64,000 nucleotides of DNA. Source: Symbiodinium sp. CCMP2592. Its lineage: Eukaryota; Sar; Dinophyceae; Suessiales; Symbiodiniaceae. The notes under the pieces are model-generated. The model was not told the origin of the DNA. It worked only from the letters and a program-made list of their open reading frames with translations, and ran no database searches. Location of the stretch: positions 1,084,478 through 1,148,477 of the forward strand of contig CAJNDT010000935.1 of assembly GCA_905221615.1 (NCBI GenBank). The letters run 5' to 3'. Shown one piece after another: positions 1 through 11,499 of this stretch (the first letter of the stretch is position 1; each line of letters opens with the position of its first letter). The position numbers were made by a program, and so were the translations under genes.

Positions 1-991
1 GAGCAGTGACGCTGCCCACGCCCGCAGGCACCTGAGACGAGCACTTGAGTTCGATGCTGCACCTGGCCCTCGCCTTCTTGAAGCCAGCATTTTTACCACC
101 GACCAACATTCGGAAAGTACGGGGCTCTGGCTGGCCCGGGAAGTGCAGGTGAAAGTCTGGGCTCAAAATGCGCGCCGAGTTCGAAGCAAACTTGGCAGCG
201 TCCACACACCACCTGACCAGAACGCGGTCCTCTTGCAGGTGCAGTGTTTCGAGAGTCCCAGGCTCGATGCTTGAGAATACCTTGGTCGAGGTGGGATTGG
301 GCGAGCCCTGCAACAGGTTCTGATTCTTGCAGTCGCTCTGTACTGCTGACGTCGGAGGTGCTGCAGGAGTTGCGAGCATAAGCATTGCATCCCATTCCCA
401 TAGGTCGGGGGTCGCAGAGTGCAACAAGCGTGGCGTGGAAGTGGAGGCAGCCTTCGAGGGCAGCCAAGGCTCTTCGGGTGACTCGTCGAGCGTCTCCAGT
501 TCCCAGAGATCCGGCACATCGAAACGATTCAGTGTGCGGAGTGACTGCAGCTTGCGGATGCTCCTCGCCATCAGCTCACTAGACTCGGACCAGTGCTCAA
601 TCGCCTCTTTCTCGGACTTTTGCCGGGTGATGCCGTCTGGCATCTGAAGATCCTGGAGCATCGCATCCCACTCCCACAGGTCGGGCGTCGCGGAGTGCAA
701 CAAGCGCGGCGTGGAAGTGGAGGCGGCCTTCGAAGGAAGCCAAGGCTCCTCCTCGATCACCTCCTTCTCGGACTGCTGCCGGGCGAAACCCTCTGAGATC
801 TGGTACGAGTAACCGCTCTCGGAACCGCCACACACTGGTGTATCCACGTCGAACTCGGCTCCGGCTGCTGTCGCAGGCACAGTCCGGGATCTCTGTCGGC
901 GCTGGCGCGGGCAGGCCTCGGAAATCTGGAGGAAGGTGTTGACCACAGTGACATCGTGCTCAACAAGGGCCCTCTTCCATACGGCCGACAT
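1..991 (-). CDS. Uncharacterised dinoflagellate protein, C-terminus cut by window edge
   Basis: An uninterrupted minus-strand frame opens with ATG at 991-989 and stays open to base 1, giving 330 codons with no stop. The N-terminus reads MSAVWKRALVEHDVTVVNTF. A repeat of about 28 residues containing PWLPSKAASTSTPRLLHSA and PDLWEWDAM appears twice (about 750-660 and 475-396). The C-terminal part has FHLHFPGQPEPRTFRM and then GFKKARARCSIELKC. I associate the pairing of an NTF segment with a distal FKKA...ELKC block with a large, unnamed protein family of Symbiodinium-type dinoflagellates; its function is unknown and I do not assign one. A splice acceptor (CTCAG) lies just upstream of the ATG, so the start could instead be an exon boundary. 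Confidence that it is coding is high because the frame is long, compositionally protein-like and internally duplicated in frame. Confidence 0.75.
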   Translation of the reverse strand, partial: MSAVWKRALVEHDVTVVNTFLQISEACPRQRRQRSRTVPATAAGAEFDVDTPVCGGSESGYSYQISEGFARQQSEKEVIEEEPWLPSKAASTSTPRLLHSATPDLWEWDAMLQDLQMPDGITRQKSEKEAIEHWSESSELMARSIRKLQSLRTLNRFDVPDLWELETLDESPEEPWLPSKAASTSTPRLLHSATPDLWEWDAMLMLATPAAPPTSAVQSDCKNQNLLQGSPNPTSTKVFSSIEPGTLETLHLQEDRVLVRWCVDAAKFASNSARILSPDFHLHFPGQPEPRTFRMLVGGKNAGFKKARARCSIELKCSSQVPAGVGSVTA

Positions 992-3260
992 CACACCTGA
1001 GGATGCAATGGTGCACATGAGAACCATATATCTGCCGAAAGCTTGGGAGATGTATGCACCTCGAGCAGAAATCCGCGACATTCACGCGTGTTCGTGCGTC
1101 TGTTGAGCCTGAGATTTCAGCTGTCGGTAAACTGTGAAGGCTGGGCGGCAGTCTTGTCACATATCTCTGCTCCCCACATCTACTTCAAGTTTGCGAAAGC
1201 TCGTACTGAGACTCTGACATGATTGGAGTTTCCAAATTAACGGGCAACATCGTCTCCGATCCGGCCTGAGCCTTTCCCAAGACCTCCATAACAGCAGCCA
1301 GCCTTAGTGCTAGCGTTTCATCATAAGCTACGATCGATAACCGCTGCATTGAAAGTTGTAGCAGAGTAGGTAGCACCTTGTAGAATGGCAAAATTCTGCA
1401 AATCGGTCTTTTCAGAAACTGCATACAGGTTTCTGAAGAAGTGAAAGCCCACAGCGTTTGTCGCTTTAAGAGTTTCAACTGCCTTATTGTCGAAATTCGA
1501 AAACTAGTAAATACTCCGGTGCCGCCGACCCGCAACTGAACTTAGATCTCTCGGCAATTTCTTCAGACACGAAGGCTGCCCATCTTGACCTGGTGATGGA
1601 GGTTCACCGGGCCGTGAGCCATTCCCTAAAACGGTACGGGCGAGGAGTTGACCTGTCATTCAGAGACTCAGAGGGTACAATGCTGAAAACCATCAAATCC
1701 ATCGTTTCCTCACGGTGGATACTCTTTTTTTCCCAGCGTCCGGAGGCTAGGAGTCGCTCACGGCCGTTGTCGGTGCCGGTTGCCTGATACGCGTGTTCGC
1801 GTTGTTGCATTTGCGAGGACCTTGTCAGCTCGGCACGGCTTGTTTTTAGACACGCACAATGTTGGCTGGCATATGCTCGCCCCCCGCACAGGAACATCCA
1901 GGTCAGCCAAGCACGCCTGTGTCCCTACTGCATGTCTGAAAGGTTGGGCTGGGTCGTCGAGGCTCCAAGTGCCGAATCTGCATTTCGCAGCTCTGCTGCA
2001 GTCAATGTACTCCACCAGTTTCTGGTCGCCCTAGACGCAATGATCGACTAGAGTGCCGAAATGCTTTGGGATGGTGGCTAGAATCCTCGACGTGTCGAAG
2101 AAGAAGCATCGCCGGATTGATGATGCTCCATCTAACAGGCGCATTTCTTTTTCCAGACCAACTTTTGTCCATGTCCAAAAAAGAGTGCGCCCACATGGCC
2201 GCTGCCATGGCCTCCAGCCCGACGGGTCTGCAAGTTGTTTTTGGCACGAGTAGTGGAGGGGGGCATACGCCTTCGATCAGAGGCGTTCGCATACGGCGCT
2301 GCTGCTCCCCAACGTCGGCGCCCTGTCCCCTTCCCGCTCATAATTATACGGGGCCAAGCATTGCAAGACGTTCAGGGACAGCAAAACTCCGCTCTCGCCG
2401 TGTGCATAATGCAAATCGCCCGATGCTCACATTCCGATGAGGTCAGCAGGCCCCAGGTTTCAAACCCAGCAACCAGGAAACGTCACCAGGCACAGCCAAA
2501 TTGCTGAGCCAAACTCTGCAAACAACCCTCGGCCCGTAAACATCCAAGAGGCGAAGCCACGGCGCTAAGGGTCTCCGGATGCTGTGGACCAAGCTCGCCG
2601 GTGATGCCTCAGATCTTACTCAAGCCTGGGCCGTCCTAGGCCACCCCGGTTCCTTTTGGGACTGCCTGCGGCGCTGCGCAACACTCGTGAGAGATGCAGG
2701 CAAGAGGCCTCTGACCACGCGCTGTAGAATCTGCTCCGCCTGCCCAGGCTGTGGGTTCTTCATGAAAACTAAGGAACTTCATTCAAGTCAGCGCTTCAAG
2801 AAGAAGACGGGCAACCATGTCGGTGTTTATCTTCAAATCCCAACTCCACACACACACACAAAACCCTTCGACTCAAGCAGGGTCCAGTTTGCTCGCATGT
2901 GTCTTCAAGACCACCAAAGAAGAAGCTCCTCATCCACTAGACCGCACAAAGCCCTCGAACTCCAACATGACTGCGAGACATAATATGCCCAACAATTCCT
3001 ACACATCCAATTTACTTGAACATATTGTGGTCGGATGGCTGCTGCCACCGCGGCGCAATGCTAAAGCCTCTAGCACAGTAATATCACTAGAATCACCAAG
3101 GCGGAGATTGTAGTCAGGAGCTGCTTGGTGCTGTCCCCTCGTGACACTTCTGCATTCGAAGCTGTACCTCACAGTCGGCGGGACTGAGCTTTGAGCAAAG
3201 AACATATAGTGAAAATACGAAGGAGCAGGAGACAGTGAACCCCGGGAGCGATCTTTGAAA
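992..3260. other. No supported gene; short CA tract
   Basis: No frame here shows a recognisable domain or a convincing exon with flanking splice signals. A minus-strand frame of about 116 codons (1185-1535) is open but resembles nothing I know. A short CA dinucleotide tract lies at about 2846-2860. This is probably upstream or intronic sequence of the flanking minus-strand genes. Confidence 0.3.
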
Positions 3261-3264
3261 CTTC

Positions 3265-4390
3265 AACTCCCGCAGGATGAAAGCACAAATGAGAGATTCT
3301 GCAAGGCCTCCTGGGCCTGTCCCCGGTGCTTCAGCACAAGAGCCAGCCGGTGTAGGCAGCTCCTCATGGGTGGACTTGCTCTCCAAATCACTGCGTTCGG
3401 CTTCAGGGTCCTTTGGCCTCTGACAGCTTCGATCTCGTATCCGATCATCTATTTAGCCGTGGAGCAGGGTATCGAGATGCCATGAGCCCAGTTCGATGTC
3501 CAGGCCCGTCGCTGCGTTGCGGTAGAGCCGCCTGATTTCACGAGTCGGCTCTTGCAACGCGCGCCTCAGTTCCTAGGACCTATAGGACTTGATCTGGAAA
3601 CTTGAACGGCATGGCCAAGGACGAAAACGAGGAGCAAGGAGCAAGAGTTGGGAGCAGGGGGCCGAGGGCGAATTGGCACAGCACTGCTCGGCTTCTTCCA
3701 AGCTGCTCGGCTTCCGCAAAGTCCCCCAGCGCTGCATCGATGGCAGCCTTGGCGTGACTCTCTCTGAAGGCGATGAAAAAGAAAAATATTAACCGGTAAT
3801 AACAAAAATACTCGAGAACTGGCAAGGAAGACTCTGCAGCCATGGAGCGAGGTTGCACGCTGTGCGCAAGGCGTCCGGATGGTTATGACCTTCAGGCTCT
3901 CTGAACGCGCTGACCTTGAATGAATTCCCTGTCGATGCGACCTCACATGCAACCCCTTCAAGCCCGCTTTCTCTCAAAATCCGAAACCGTCGTGCATGAA
4001 ACCAGGCTGCAGCTACCAACAACCCAGCTGTGGCCCTCAACATCCGAGCTTCAGGCCAACCCGATTCTCCAGCGCCTGCGGCGGAAAAAGTTCAGCATCA
4101 AGCCGGAATGAAAATTCTCTTCAACCAGTGCCTGCGGTTCAGAGTTCTCACATTACGTCTGCTACATCCGAAGAGGAGCCACCACCACCATATGTGGACC
4201 CTGTAGGCTGGTGGTATCCTGCAAGGTGTGGGGTAAAGCCTACTGTAGGGCACCCCTCAGGCAAGACTTCTCAAACTCTATCACATATCCCACGGCGGCC
4301 TGCAGGCAGTTTCGGTACAAGGGCTCTGCCTCTTGCAAACGCCCCTGGTCGAGGGAGTAGCTTGTTGCAGAGGTTTCTGGGAAACTGACC
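3265..4390 (-). CDS. TPR-repeat protein, several short exons (kinesin light chain-like repeats)
   Basis: Four minus-strand blocks in consistent order carry tetratricopeptide-repeat signatures. At about 4370-4235 the frame reads LDQGRLQEAEPLYRNCLQAA, matching the consensus helix A/B of kinesin-light-chain-type TPRs. At about 3905-3845 EPEGHNHPDALRTACNLA matches the following inter-repeat segment, where GPEHPDTL...NLA is usual. At about 3760-3690 comes AAIDAALGDFAEAEQL, and at about 3360-3280 CLHRLALVLKHRGQAQEAL. Stops and frame changes between the blocks indicate introns; candidate acceptors (CAG) precede the second and third. Such proteins act as protein-interaction scaffolds, and no enzymatic domain is visible. 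Exon ends are approximate, and I cannot exclude a decayed gene. Confidence 0.55.
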
Positions 4391-4399
4391 GACTCATTG

Positions 4400-7080
4400 A
4401 GGGTTAAAGTTGAGACACAAAGATCCAGTAGGGCCACCTGGTCGGTGTGCACCCTGAAAACAACAGCTTCACCCCATCCCCTCGTTCACTGCCCGCAACT
4501 TTCAATGCGAATTCAGCGCACCTACTAGTAGCAGAGTCGACTGCTTACTACTTTACTTCGGCGGCTGCCAAGGACAGAAAGCTCGCTTCGCCGAGCTCCG
4601 CCAAACTCTGACGACGCGCCGGCAACCGCGAGGTCTCGGGGCCCTTCGGCCCTTCGGTTCCGGGGCCTGCGCCACGATCAGAGCCGCCAGGTCCTGGACT
4701 CGTGGTTCGGGCTCTCGCAACTCAGACACAGCCAGACAAAATCTCTTGCGGTTGAGCCTTTGGGCTGCTGCATAACCTTCCTTCTAACAAGAGAAGGCAC
4801 GATCTCTTTGCGGGCGGGTTGTTCTCTTCATGTTTGGATTTGTGTGCTTCGTGTGCAGCCGCGGGGCATTGTTCGCCACCAGTGTCTCTGGATGGTCGTT
4901 GCCAAGCGCACTCTGCCGTGCCTGGCAGGAGTGCACGATGCAGATCAATGCACTCTGCAGCCTGTCGCGAAGTCGCAGACAAGATTTCCGGTCTGCATTG
5001 AACCGATACCTCGATGACAGCTAAACCATAACATTTTGTTACGTGCCGGGCATCATCTGCACTGACGACATGGCTGGGGTCAGGACTCTCCGACCAGAGA
5101 CTCTGTAGCAGGGCTTGCGCACCGACAACCTAGGAGTAGGAGTACCGCAGTCCCGCTCTCCTCGAGGATGCGCCGCAGCCGCTGCTCGCTTTTGGCGGCG
5201 GCGAGCTGGAGGCACCTGGAGGCAGCTCGAGGCCCTACGTCCACACGGAGGTTGAACCGCTAAGGCTCGAGGGCAAAGGGGCAAACTTCTACTCCACGGC
5301 AAAGTTTGCAGAGCCAGGCGCGCAACTTCGTCTGGGCAGACAATCCTTGAGGCGAGAGACGGTCTAAAGTGCACAATTCACAGAGGCAATAGTCTACAGC
5401 TTCCAGAGCGCATAGAGTAGAGCGCCTTTGACCGGCCAAGATAACGGACGAATGACATGCAGAAGTCCCCATGAACCGAAGAAGGCCAGGCGTCGACCAC
5501 CGCTGTGGTAAGGCAGCACCCCCAGGGCTCATAGCCATACCTCGTACTATACGGGGCCATCATCCAGGTGTCAGAAATGAGCGAGGCAGTCGAGTTCCAA
5601 TGAAAACACAACGAAACATCTGATTGATAAGCTGTACTTGCCTTAAGGCTCCGAGAAAAGCTTCTATGCAACACCCGACTCCGATGCATTGCTGTCGGAT
5701 ATATGGGCACTCACAGGAACCCAGGCATGAGTTCCAACGGCAGCTATCCGAACGACACCATCCGTTACCCGTGAGCTAAGAGGGGTAAGGCTTTCTAATT
5801 TTGGTGGTTCCAACACCCCAGGCCAAGATGCTGCTATCGGTGCGGCTGATCTCTGAGACGAGGTCCTGACCCCCAACAGATCCCCTCGCAGCTTACCAGG
5901 GCCTGTATCTCTTTTCAGGTGGAGGAATCTTGCTTCAAACCTCTGCTGTGTAAAAACAACGGCAACTGGAATTTCTAACCACTGCTCAGCCGACTTAGCT
6001 ATGGCAGCCGTAGGCCACGGCAAAGATCGCGACAAAACAAGCCTACCACTATGTGCGAGGACGGTGTAAAGACAAAAGAAACCACCAAGAAACCTTGGCA
6101 GTCTGCCGCAAACCTTCACAAAGAGACCCACAAAAGCCAAGTCAGTATCCCCGAAGATGCTTTCAGCTCGCAGCCTTCGGGACCAGGATGGGCACGCAAT
6201 ACCGTGCCCGAGTTCCCCTTTGCTGTCAGCTCGCTCATGTGACTGCTGCATCTGCAAAATCTTGGCACTCGGGAGGCCAAAGTGGCCCATACGGACAAAT
6301 ACTTCCTCAACATCGTAAAGCCAGCAACGAAAGCTCACCGTTTGAGAGATGTGGGAAAGGTACTAAGACAAGCAAGCACAAACATTCCCCAGTACCGTGT
6401 TTCTTTGCTGCACCGGGGCGGGGTCCCATTGCTGGCGGTGCTTCGCACGGCCGAGCTTCCGGTTGCAGCTGAATTGAGCGACGCCACTGCCTCAGTCTTG
6501 TCGCCCTTAACAATAGGTGAGAGAGAATCTTGTGTTGTTTACAGCTTCCGCGGAAGTTGCTGAACCCTGAGCCCGGGAATGCTTTATCCGCAACAGCGTG
6601 GACATTCGGGGACGTTACTGGAGCTGAGCACACTTCTCGACAGAGGTGTTGGGTTCATCCACGATGACAAAGCCGAATTTGGGTCAAAAGCTGCGACAAG
6701 CTTTCCTTCCCGGGCACCTGCACCATTTGCTTCTTTCCCAACTGGTCCGGCTCCTTCGCAATTGCATGCACACCACCTTATCTGCCAGAAGCTGCCATCA
6801 TTCGCCACACTTCACTCGCGAATCCACAAGCCCGCTAACGGCTAACGGCTAGCGATTGGGCGTCATGGATGTGCCCAGACTCTCACACCAAGGGGCCGTC
6901 TGGAGCCTTCAGCGCCGACCAAAGCTCAGGTGTGACAAAAGCAGCGTTGCAGATGGCATAGAAATTGCCCTTCGTCGTATAGTGAAACCTTTGCTCGGCT
7001 TGACTGACCCATCATGTGCCTGCTTGCTGAGTGCCCCGCTGGCTGATCAGAAAGGAAGCAGCCAGAGTCTCGAACGCACC
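4400..7080. other. Gene-poor stretch, possible isolated minus-strand exons
   Basis: No complete gene is visible. Two minus-strand stretches look protein-like without matching a known family: about 5240-5130 (LQLAAAKSEQRLRRILEES) and about 6690-6630 (KFGFVIVDEPNTSVEKC). The second faintly resembles an RNA-recognition-motif RNP1 strand, but one strand is not enough to call it. A 224-codon minus-strand frame at 5664-6338 lacks recognisable content. Confidence 0.25.
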
Positions 7081-7087
7081 GCTCAGA

Positions 7088-7242
7088 GGCATGTCACGGG
7101 TTTTTCGAACACCAGATCCCACGAGAGACCCTTCACAGACGCCTCCCTGCTTTCCTGCTGCCGGATGCGCAGCAGCACCACTTCGTCGGCTCTGTACCGC
7201 GAGGATGCTATTTCCAAGGCTCGCCGCCAAACAAGGATTCCT
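7088..7242 (-). CDS. Possible exon, TPR-like
   Basis: The minus strand reads WRRALEIASSRYRADEVVLL and continues open through SREASVKGLSWDLVFEKP to a stop near 7090. The RRALEIA core is typical of the second helix of a TPR repeat, so this could be an upstream exon of the TPR gene ending near 3.3 kb. Only one helix is visible and the exon borders are not fixed. Confidence 0.3.
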
Positions 7243-7259
7243 TGACAAAAGGCAGCTCA

Positions 7260-9340
7260 TTCTGAAACGCCACAGGGAGCAGCAAAATGACTTCAGTCGA
7301 ACAGCCCTCCCTCCCGTCTCTTTGCCGTAAGTCCCGGCCTGTTCGCAGATGTTTGTACAAAGGAATCTGGGCTTGGACCTGCAACGCTTCTTCTTGCGCT
7401 TGGGCAGTCCAACATGTGGTGTATGCAAGGATAGAAGAAGTGTTCGTCTTGCATGAGTTAGCAGCAAATACTCCCGGCATCTGCCAAACTCCACATCCTC
7501 CTCACTCTCCCATTCCTGCTGAAATCAGAATACCCTTCTGGCTAACCGATTCCGAACGACTTCAGCCCCAAGCGGCCCACCTCGAGGTTGTACTGCGTCT
7601 CCGCAGTGTTCATGTCGATGCCGTCGTTGTAGTCTTCCTTGTTTTCACTATGGCACTCCCTCCCCCTCAGCTCCGTGAACAACTGCCAAAGCCTCCTCAA
7701 GGGGCAAAGCTTGGGCCCCCGAGCGCAAAACCGACAATCTACGGATGGAGACAGCTGCGAAGTCGTGGTGTGTGGATGCAGACAGGGCTCCGAGAGAAAG
7801 TGCGATCGCAGGCAACCCTGCCAACGGACGCTGTCACAGCTGTAACTTCTCCCAAACCCTGAACCGACCGCCCGTCGCGATCCTGCTACTTGAAAGAAAT
7901 TCTTCCTGTGGAGACAGTCCCTAGAATCACGTGAGCTCTACGGTATAAATCAACATCAGAAGAATGCATGCCATGAAGCGGCAGCCAGTGACAAGGGTTT
8001 GACACTAGCCCGACGAAGCAGAGTATTGCTTGTATTCTACTGCTCTCTCTTGAGAAAGCACTCTGCCTACGTGACAGGCCCACCCTGCCCGCTCCCCAGC
8101 CCAGGCCTGCCGAAGGCTAGCAGCCCCGGAGAGACCAGAGGACAAAGGCGTCTAGCAGGCGGAGAGATTCAATGACGAACTCTAAAACCAAAAAAACCGA
8201 CAGAAAGGTGAGCTTCTGCACGTTTGGGTGGTCTTGCTCCTGGTTGGACTCAGACTGCCCGGTGTACTAAGCAAATGTTGTCAAAAGGTTGGTCGGAGCT
8301 GGACTGTTTTCAATCATCTAACAGGCGGTAGTAGGGCACCGAAGCGAAGCATGCGGTCTGCTCCCAAGCGAAAGTGTGAGAATTGAGCACAAGAAAGCAC
8401 CACCACCTGGCAGACTTCCGAAAATGGAGGATCAAAGGGCTGCGGTTCAAAGTTGTGTTCGAGTCTCACAGCTGGGACCATCGGGACGAGGCATCGTAGC
8501 GAGCGGAGCTCTAGCACAGAAGCACCACTACAACCAGACTGATTGCACATCACAACACATCCCCTTAAACGTCCGCCCAAGGCGCTTTGCCGGGATGGGT
8601 TGTGATGCATTGAAGCCAAAAGATGCCAAAAGGGAAAGCCATGGTGCCTGCTGCGGCCGGGACTGACTCGACCAGCCGGAGGATAAGGTAACCTTGGAAG
8701 CGCCATTGACTTACAGAATTCTGTCGCCAGCAGTTCTGGCTTTTGTCTCCCAAACTTCTTTAGCAAGTGGGCCGAATGGCTCACAGCTCGCCAAAACTCC
8801 TACGACTCCAAAATCACTCGGCGTGGTAAGACCACAAAGGTGGATATTGAAAACAAAAGGGTCTTTTCGAGAACCCCTGAAACCATTGCGACGCTCATAG
8901 GTGGCTCAAGAATTGAACTGAAAACTGGCGGCATGATCTGGTGATAGAGAAGGGCATGCGAAGACAAGAGCACAGAACTTGCAGAACGAATGACCCATGC
9001 TTCGGTGCAGGGACTCCGGTTGAGAGCGAAATGGAACATGGCCCGTCCTCCATTAATATCGAATGCGGGCGGCCATGCGAGTCACCATCGAGCGCGGGCT
9101 CTTCTGCGGTGTCGGGGTTGCCAGAAGCTGCTGCTGCGCTCCGCCTCTCATGTGGGAGCATAGCAGACAAGACTGCAAACAATCCAAGCTCCTTCAAAGA
9201 GACCCCGAAGACATGTACAAACATGAGACACAGCATGTGTAGTCACGCAGTCACGTCCAGCATCACCCTTGGTGCCCTCTTTCCCCCTGCAACATATCAA
9301 TCACTGAGGTTTGCAGTTCCTGCACATCATATTGAAGACC
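7260..9340. other. No supported gene
   Basis: Open frames up to 191 codons exist on both strands, but none shows a domain, a repeat or paired splice signals. A minus-strand stretch at about 9170-9050 (ERRSAAAASGNPDTAEEP) has protein-like composition. I see no mobile element or tandem repeat here. Confidence 0.25.
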
Positions 9341-9348
9341 TTTGGATT

Positions 9349-9552
9349 CTAAGAAATCCCTGACTCAAGACTTCTCCCCTGGATGGGCGCACCGCTCTTC
9401 GGCGACAGCATCGGTGGCCCCGTCAGGGAGGTGACGCTGCAATAGCTGTTGCGGCTGTTGCGACTTTGCTGGCTGTGGTGGGTGACGTAGGTGTCATGGC
9501 TCGTGGTGCCAAGCTCCTCGTCGCGCTTGCTCGCCGAGTGCTGGCACCCCAT
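9349..9552 (-). CDS. Possible first exon with MGC myristoylation-type N-terminus
   Basis: The frame starts with a genuine ATG at 9552 and runs 67 codons. It begins MGCQHSASKRDEELGTTS and continues rich in Ser, Asn and Gln. MGC followed by a small residue at position 6 is the pattern that directs N-myristoylation plus palmitoylation in membrane-anchored kinases and phosphatases. No catalytic domain follows before the stop, so if real this is a first exon whose donor I cannot place. It may equally be chance. Confidence 0.25.
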   Translation of the reverse strand: MGCQHSASKRDEELGTTSHDTYVTHHSQQSRNSRNSYCSVTSLTGPPMLSPKSGAPIQGRSLESGIS

Positions 9553-9559
9553 GGCTGCC

Positions 9560-11170
9560 GTTCCTGTTGAAACAGGCCGACCAGTGCCCCTAAGCCTTCA
9601 TGCTGGAGGGCACCAGCGCCTTCGAGCCCAAAGCCACACGTCGGCAGCACGGTTTTCACGATTCAAAGCCGTAGCAAAGCGGGGACTCAGCCTCCCCGCT
9701 CCCTGTCTAAACCCACCTCGTTAGAGACTGGACGCCCTCTGAAGTGCAGCGGCAGTCGACAGACAACAAACAGAAGCAAAGACCCCGAGCATCTGATTCC
9801 AAGCTACAAAACATGCTCAAATTGAACCGCTGCGAAAATGGTCAACAGGAAAAGAACTTAAAGTTACGGCCATGGAAGGGGAAAGGTTGGAAGCTACCCC
9901 TGTAGTACAGTGATCCGAGATAGCTCTGCATCCTCCTTGCTGTCGGCTACGACACGGCATGCGAGTGCGCAAGCCGGATAGGCACCTGGGCTGAAAACTG
10001 CTGATTCTTTGGATACTGGCTTCAGGCCAAATTCCAAACCAACGGACTGGAAAGACCTGAGCGGAATTTTGGATCCACAACAGGTCAACGTCAAAACCTG
10101 AAAATTTTTGAACTGGCTACTCCTGCCGGTGAGGTGGCTACCTACCTCTGCTCCTGTACTCGTGCTCGGCCTTTAACTTTAAGCGGGGACTCCCAGGCCC
10201 GAAACGTCATTGGGACCGTCGCGCTACAGCATTCAAAAAGCAAACCGCAGGCAAGTCGCAGCACGACAGTCCTGACACGGCATTGTGAGTCAACTCTTCT
10301 CGCAGTCCGGGACCCTTTAGACTCTCCATAACAGGCAGCTTCGGAAGCCCAATATAGATCCGACAGTGATTTCCATGGATCTCTTAAGAAACCCTAAAGT
10401 CTAGAGGCACATACAGTGAAAGACGAAAACCTCCGATGCCGAGCGAGGCACACATACACCCTGCAATTGCCCGATACCTCAAGAAGTCTTGACTAGCTCA
10501 AGGATTTAGGGTCCAAGAAGCAGGAAAGTTCGCAACTTTTCCGCTATGATCTCTACTGTCGGCTTCATTGGTAGTGATCCAACCCCCTCCAGTATGACCG
10601 AGCCGCCGGCGATACTTCATTGTATATCAGTGCAGACACTTGTGCTGGCTCTTAGAGCTCACGGGCTGGACTGATCTTTGGACAACGACGTCTCTCCCTA
10701 CTTGGCATCCATGTTCCCCGAGGTCCGAGAAGGGCCAGGCCAAGGACCCGGAAGGCCCAGGAGGATCGCCGATACTCGGGGCCTCGACGGACCGTATTCT
10801 TGCTGAAGCCTTGATTTTCGCCACAATACTCAGACACAACGGGATCACAACGGGTGACAAGGCTGCCTGGGCTGCACGCATGTGTCGACCACTGCAGCAC
10901 TACATTCCCGCTGCATGTTTCCCCGAACACAACCAAAGCCCCCGTGAATGAACCTCGACACTCGACACCCCAGAGAATGCTCTGGAAGCGAAGTGATTTC
11001 TGTGAGCAGTACAAGCAACACTCCAGCCATGTCATGTGTTCCATTACTTGAACTGACGCTGTTCATGGGTCGCATGGCTACATGCAAACAACAAGTCACG
11101 CGAACGAGTTCGCAGTAGTAGCACTCACGAAGATGCCACCACCACGATAACAACCGTCGCGCGAGACTTT
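9560..11170. other. No supported gene
   Basis: I find no domain-bearing frame, tandem repeat or transposon motif in this stretch on either strand. Short open frames (up to 130 codons near 10.65-11.04 kb) change composition without pattern. Confidence 0.25.
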
Positions 11171-11172
11171 GG

Positions 11173-11493
11173 ACTAGCTCCTCCCCCTCCTCCTTCTCCT
11201 CCTCCTCCTCCCACTACTGCTGCTGCCGCTACGCTACTACAACTAGCACTACTGCTGTTGCTACTACTACCACTACTACTACTACTGCTACTACTAGGGC
11301 TACTACTACTACTACTACTACTACTGCTACTACTGCTACTACTGCTACTACTGCTACTGCTACTGCTACTGCTACTACTACTGCTACTACTACAACTTCT
11401 ACTACTACAACTTCTACTACTACAACTTCTACTACTACGACGACGACTACGACGACGACTACGACGACGACTACGACTACGACGACAATAGCG
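11173..11493. repeat. Compound trinucleotide microsatellite/minisatellite
   Basis: About 320 bases of trinucleotide-phased sequence. A CTC-rich start grades into CTA/CTG triplets, then three copies of a 15-base unit (ACAACTTCTACTACT), then three copies of a 12-base unit (ACGACGACGACT). Read as protein it gives runs of Leu on one strand and Val on the other, which explains the spurious 77- and 176-codon frames. Neither has the look of a real protein. Confidence 0.9.
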
Positions 11494-11499
11494 GCAGGG

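Noticed and set aside
5664-6338. Minus-strand frame of 224 codons
   Set aside because: Low-complexity-free but resembles no family, has no paired splice signals, and hydrophobic stretches are not arranged like membrane helices.
6630-6690. RNA-recognition motif on the minus strand (KFGFVIVDEP)
   Set aside because: Only one RNP1-like strand is visible, with a stop just upstream; insufficient for a domain call.
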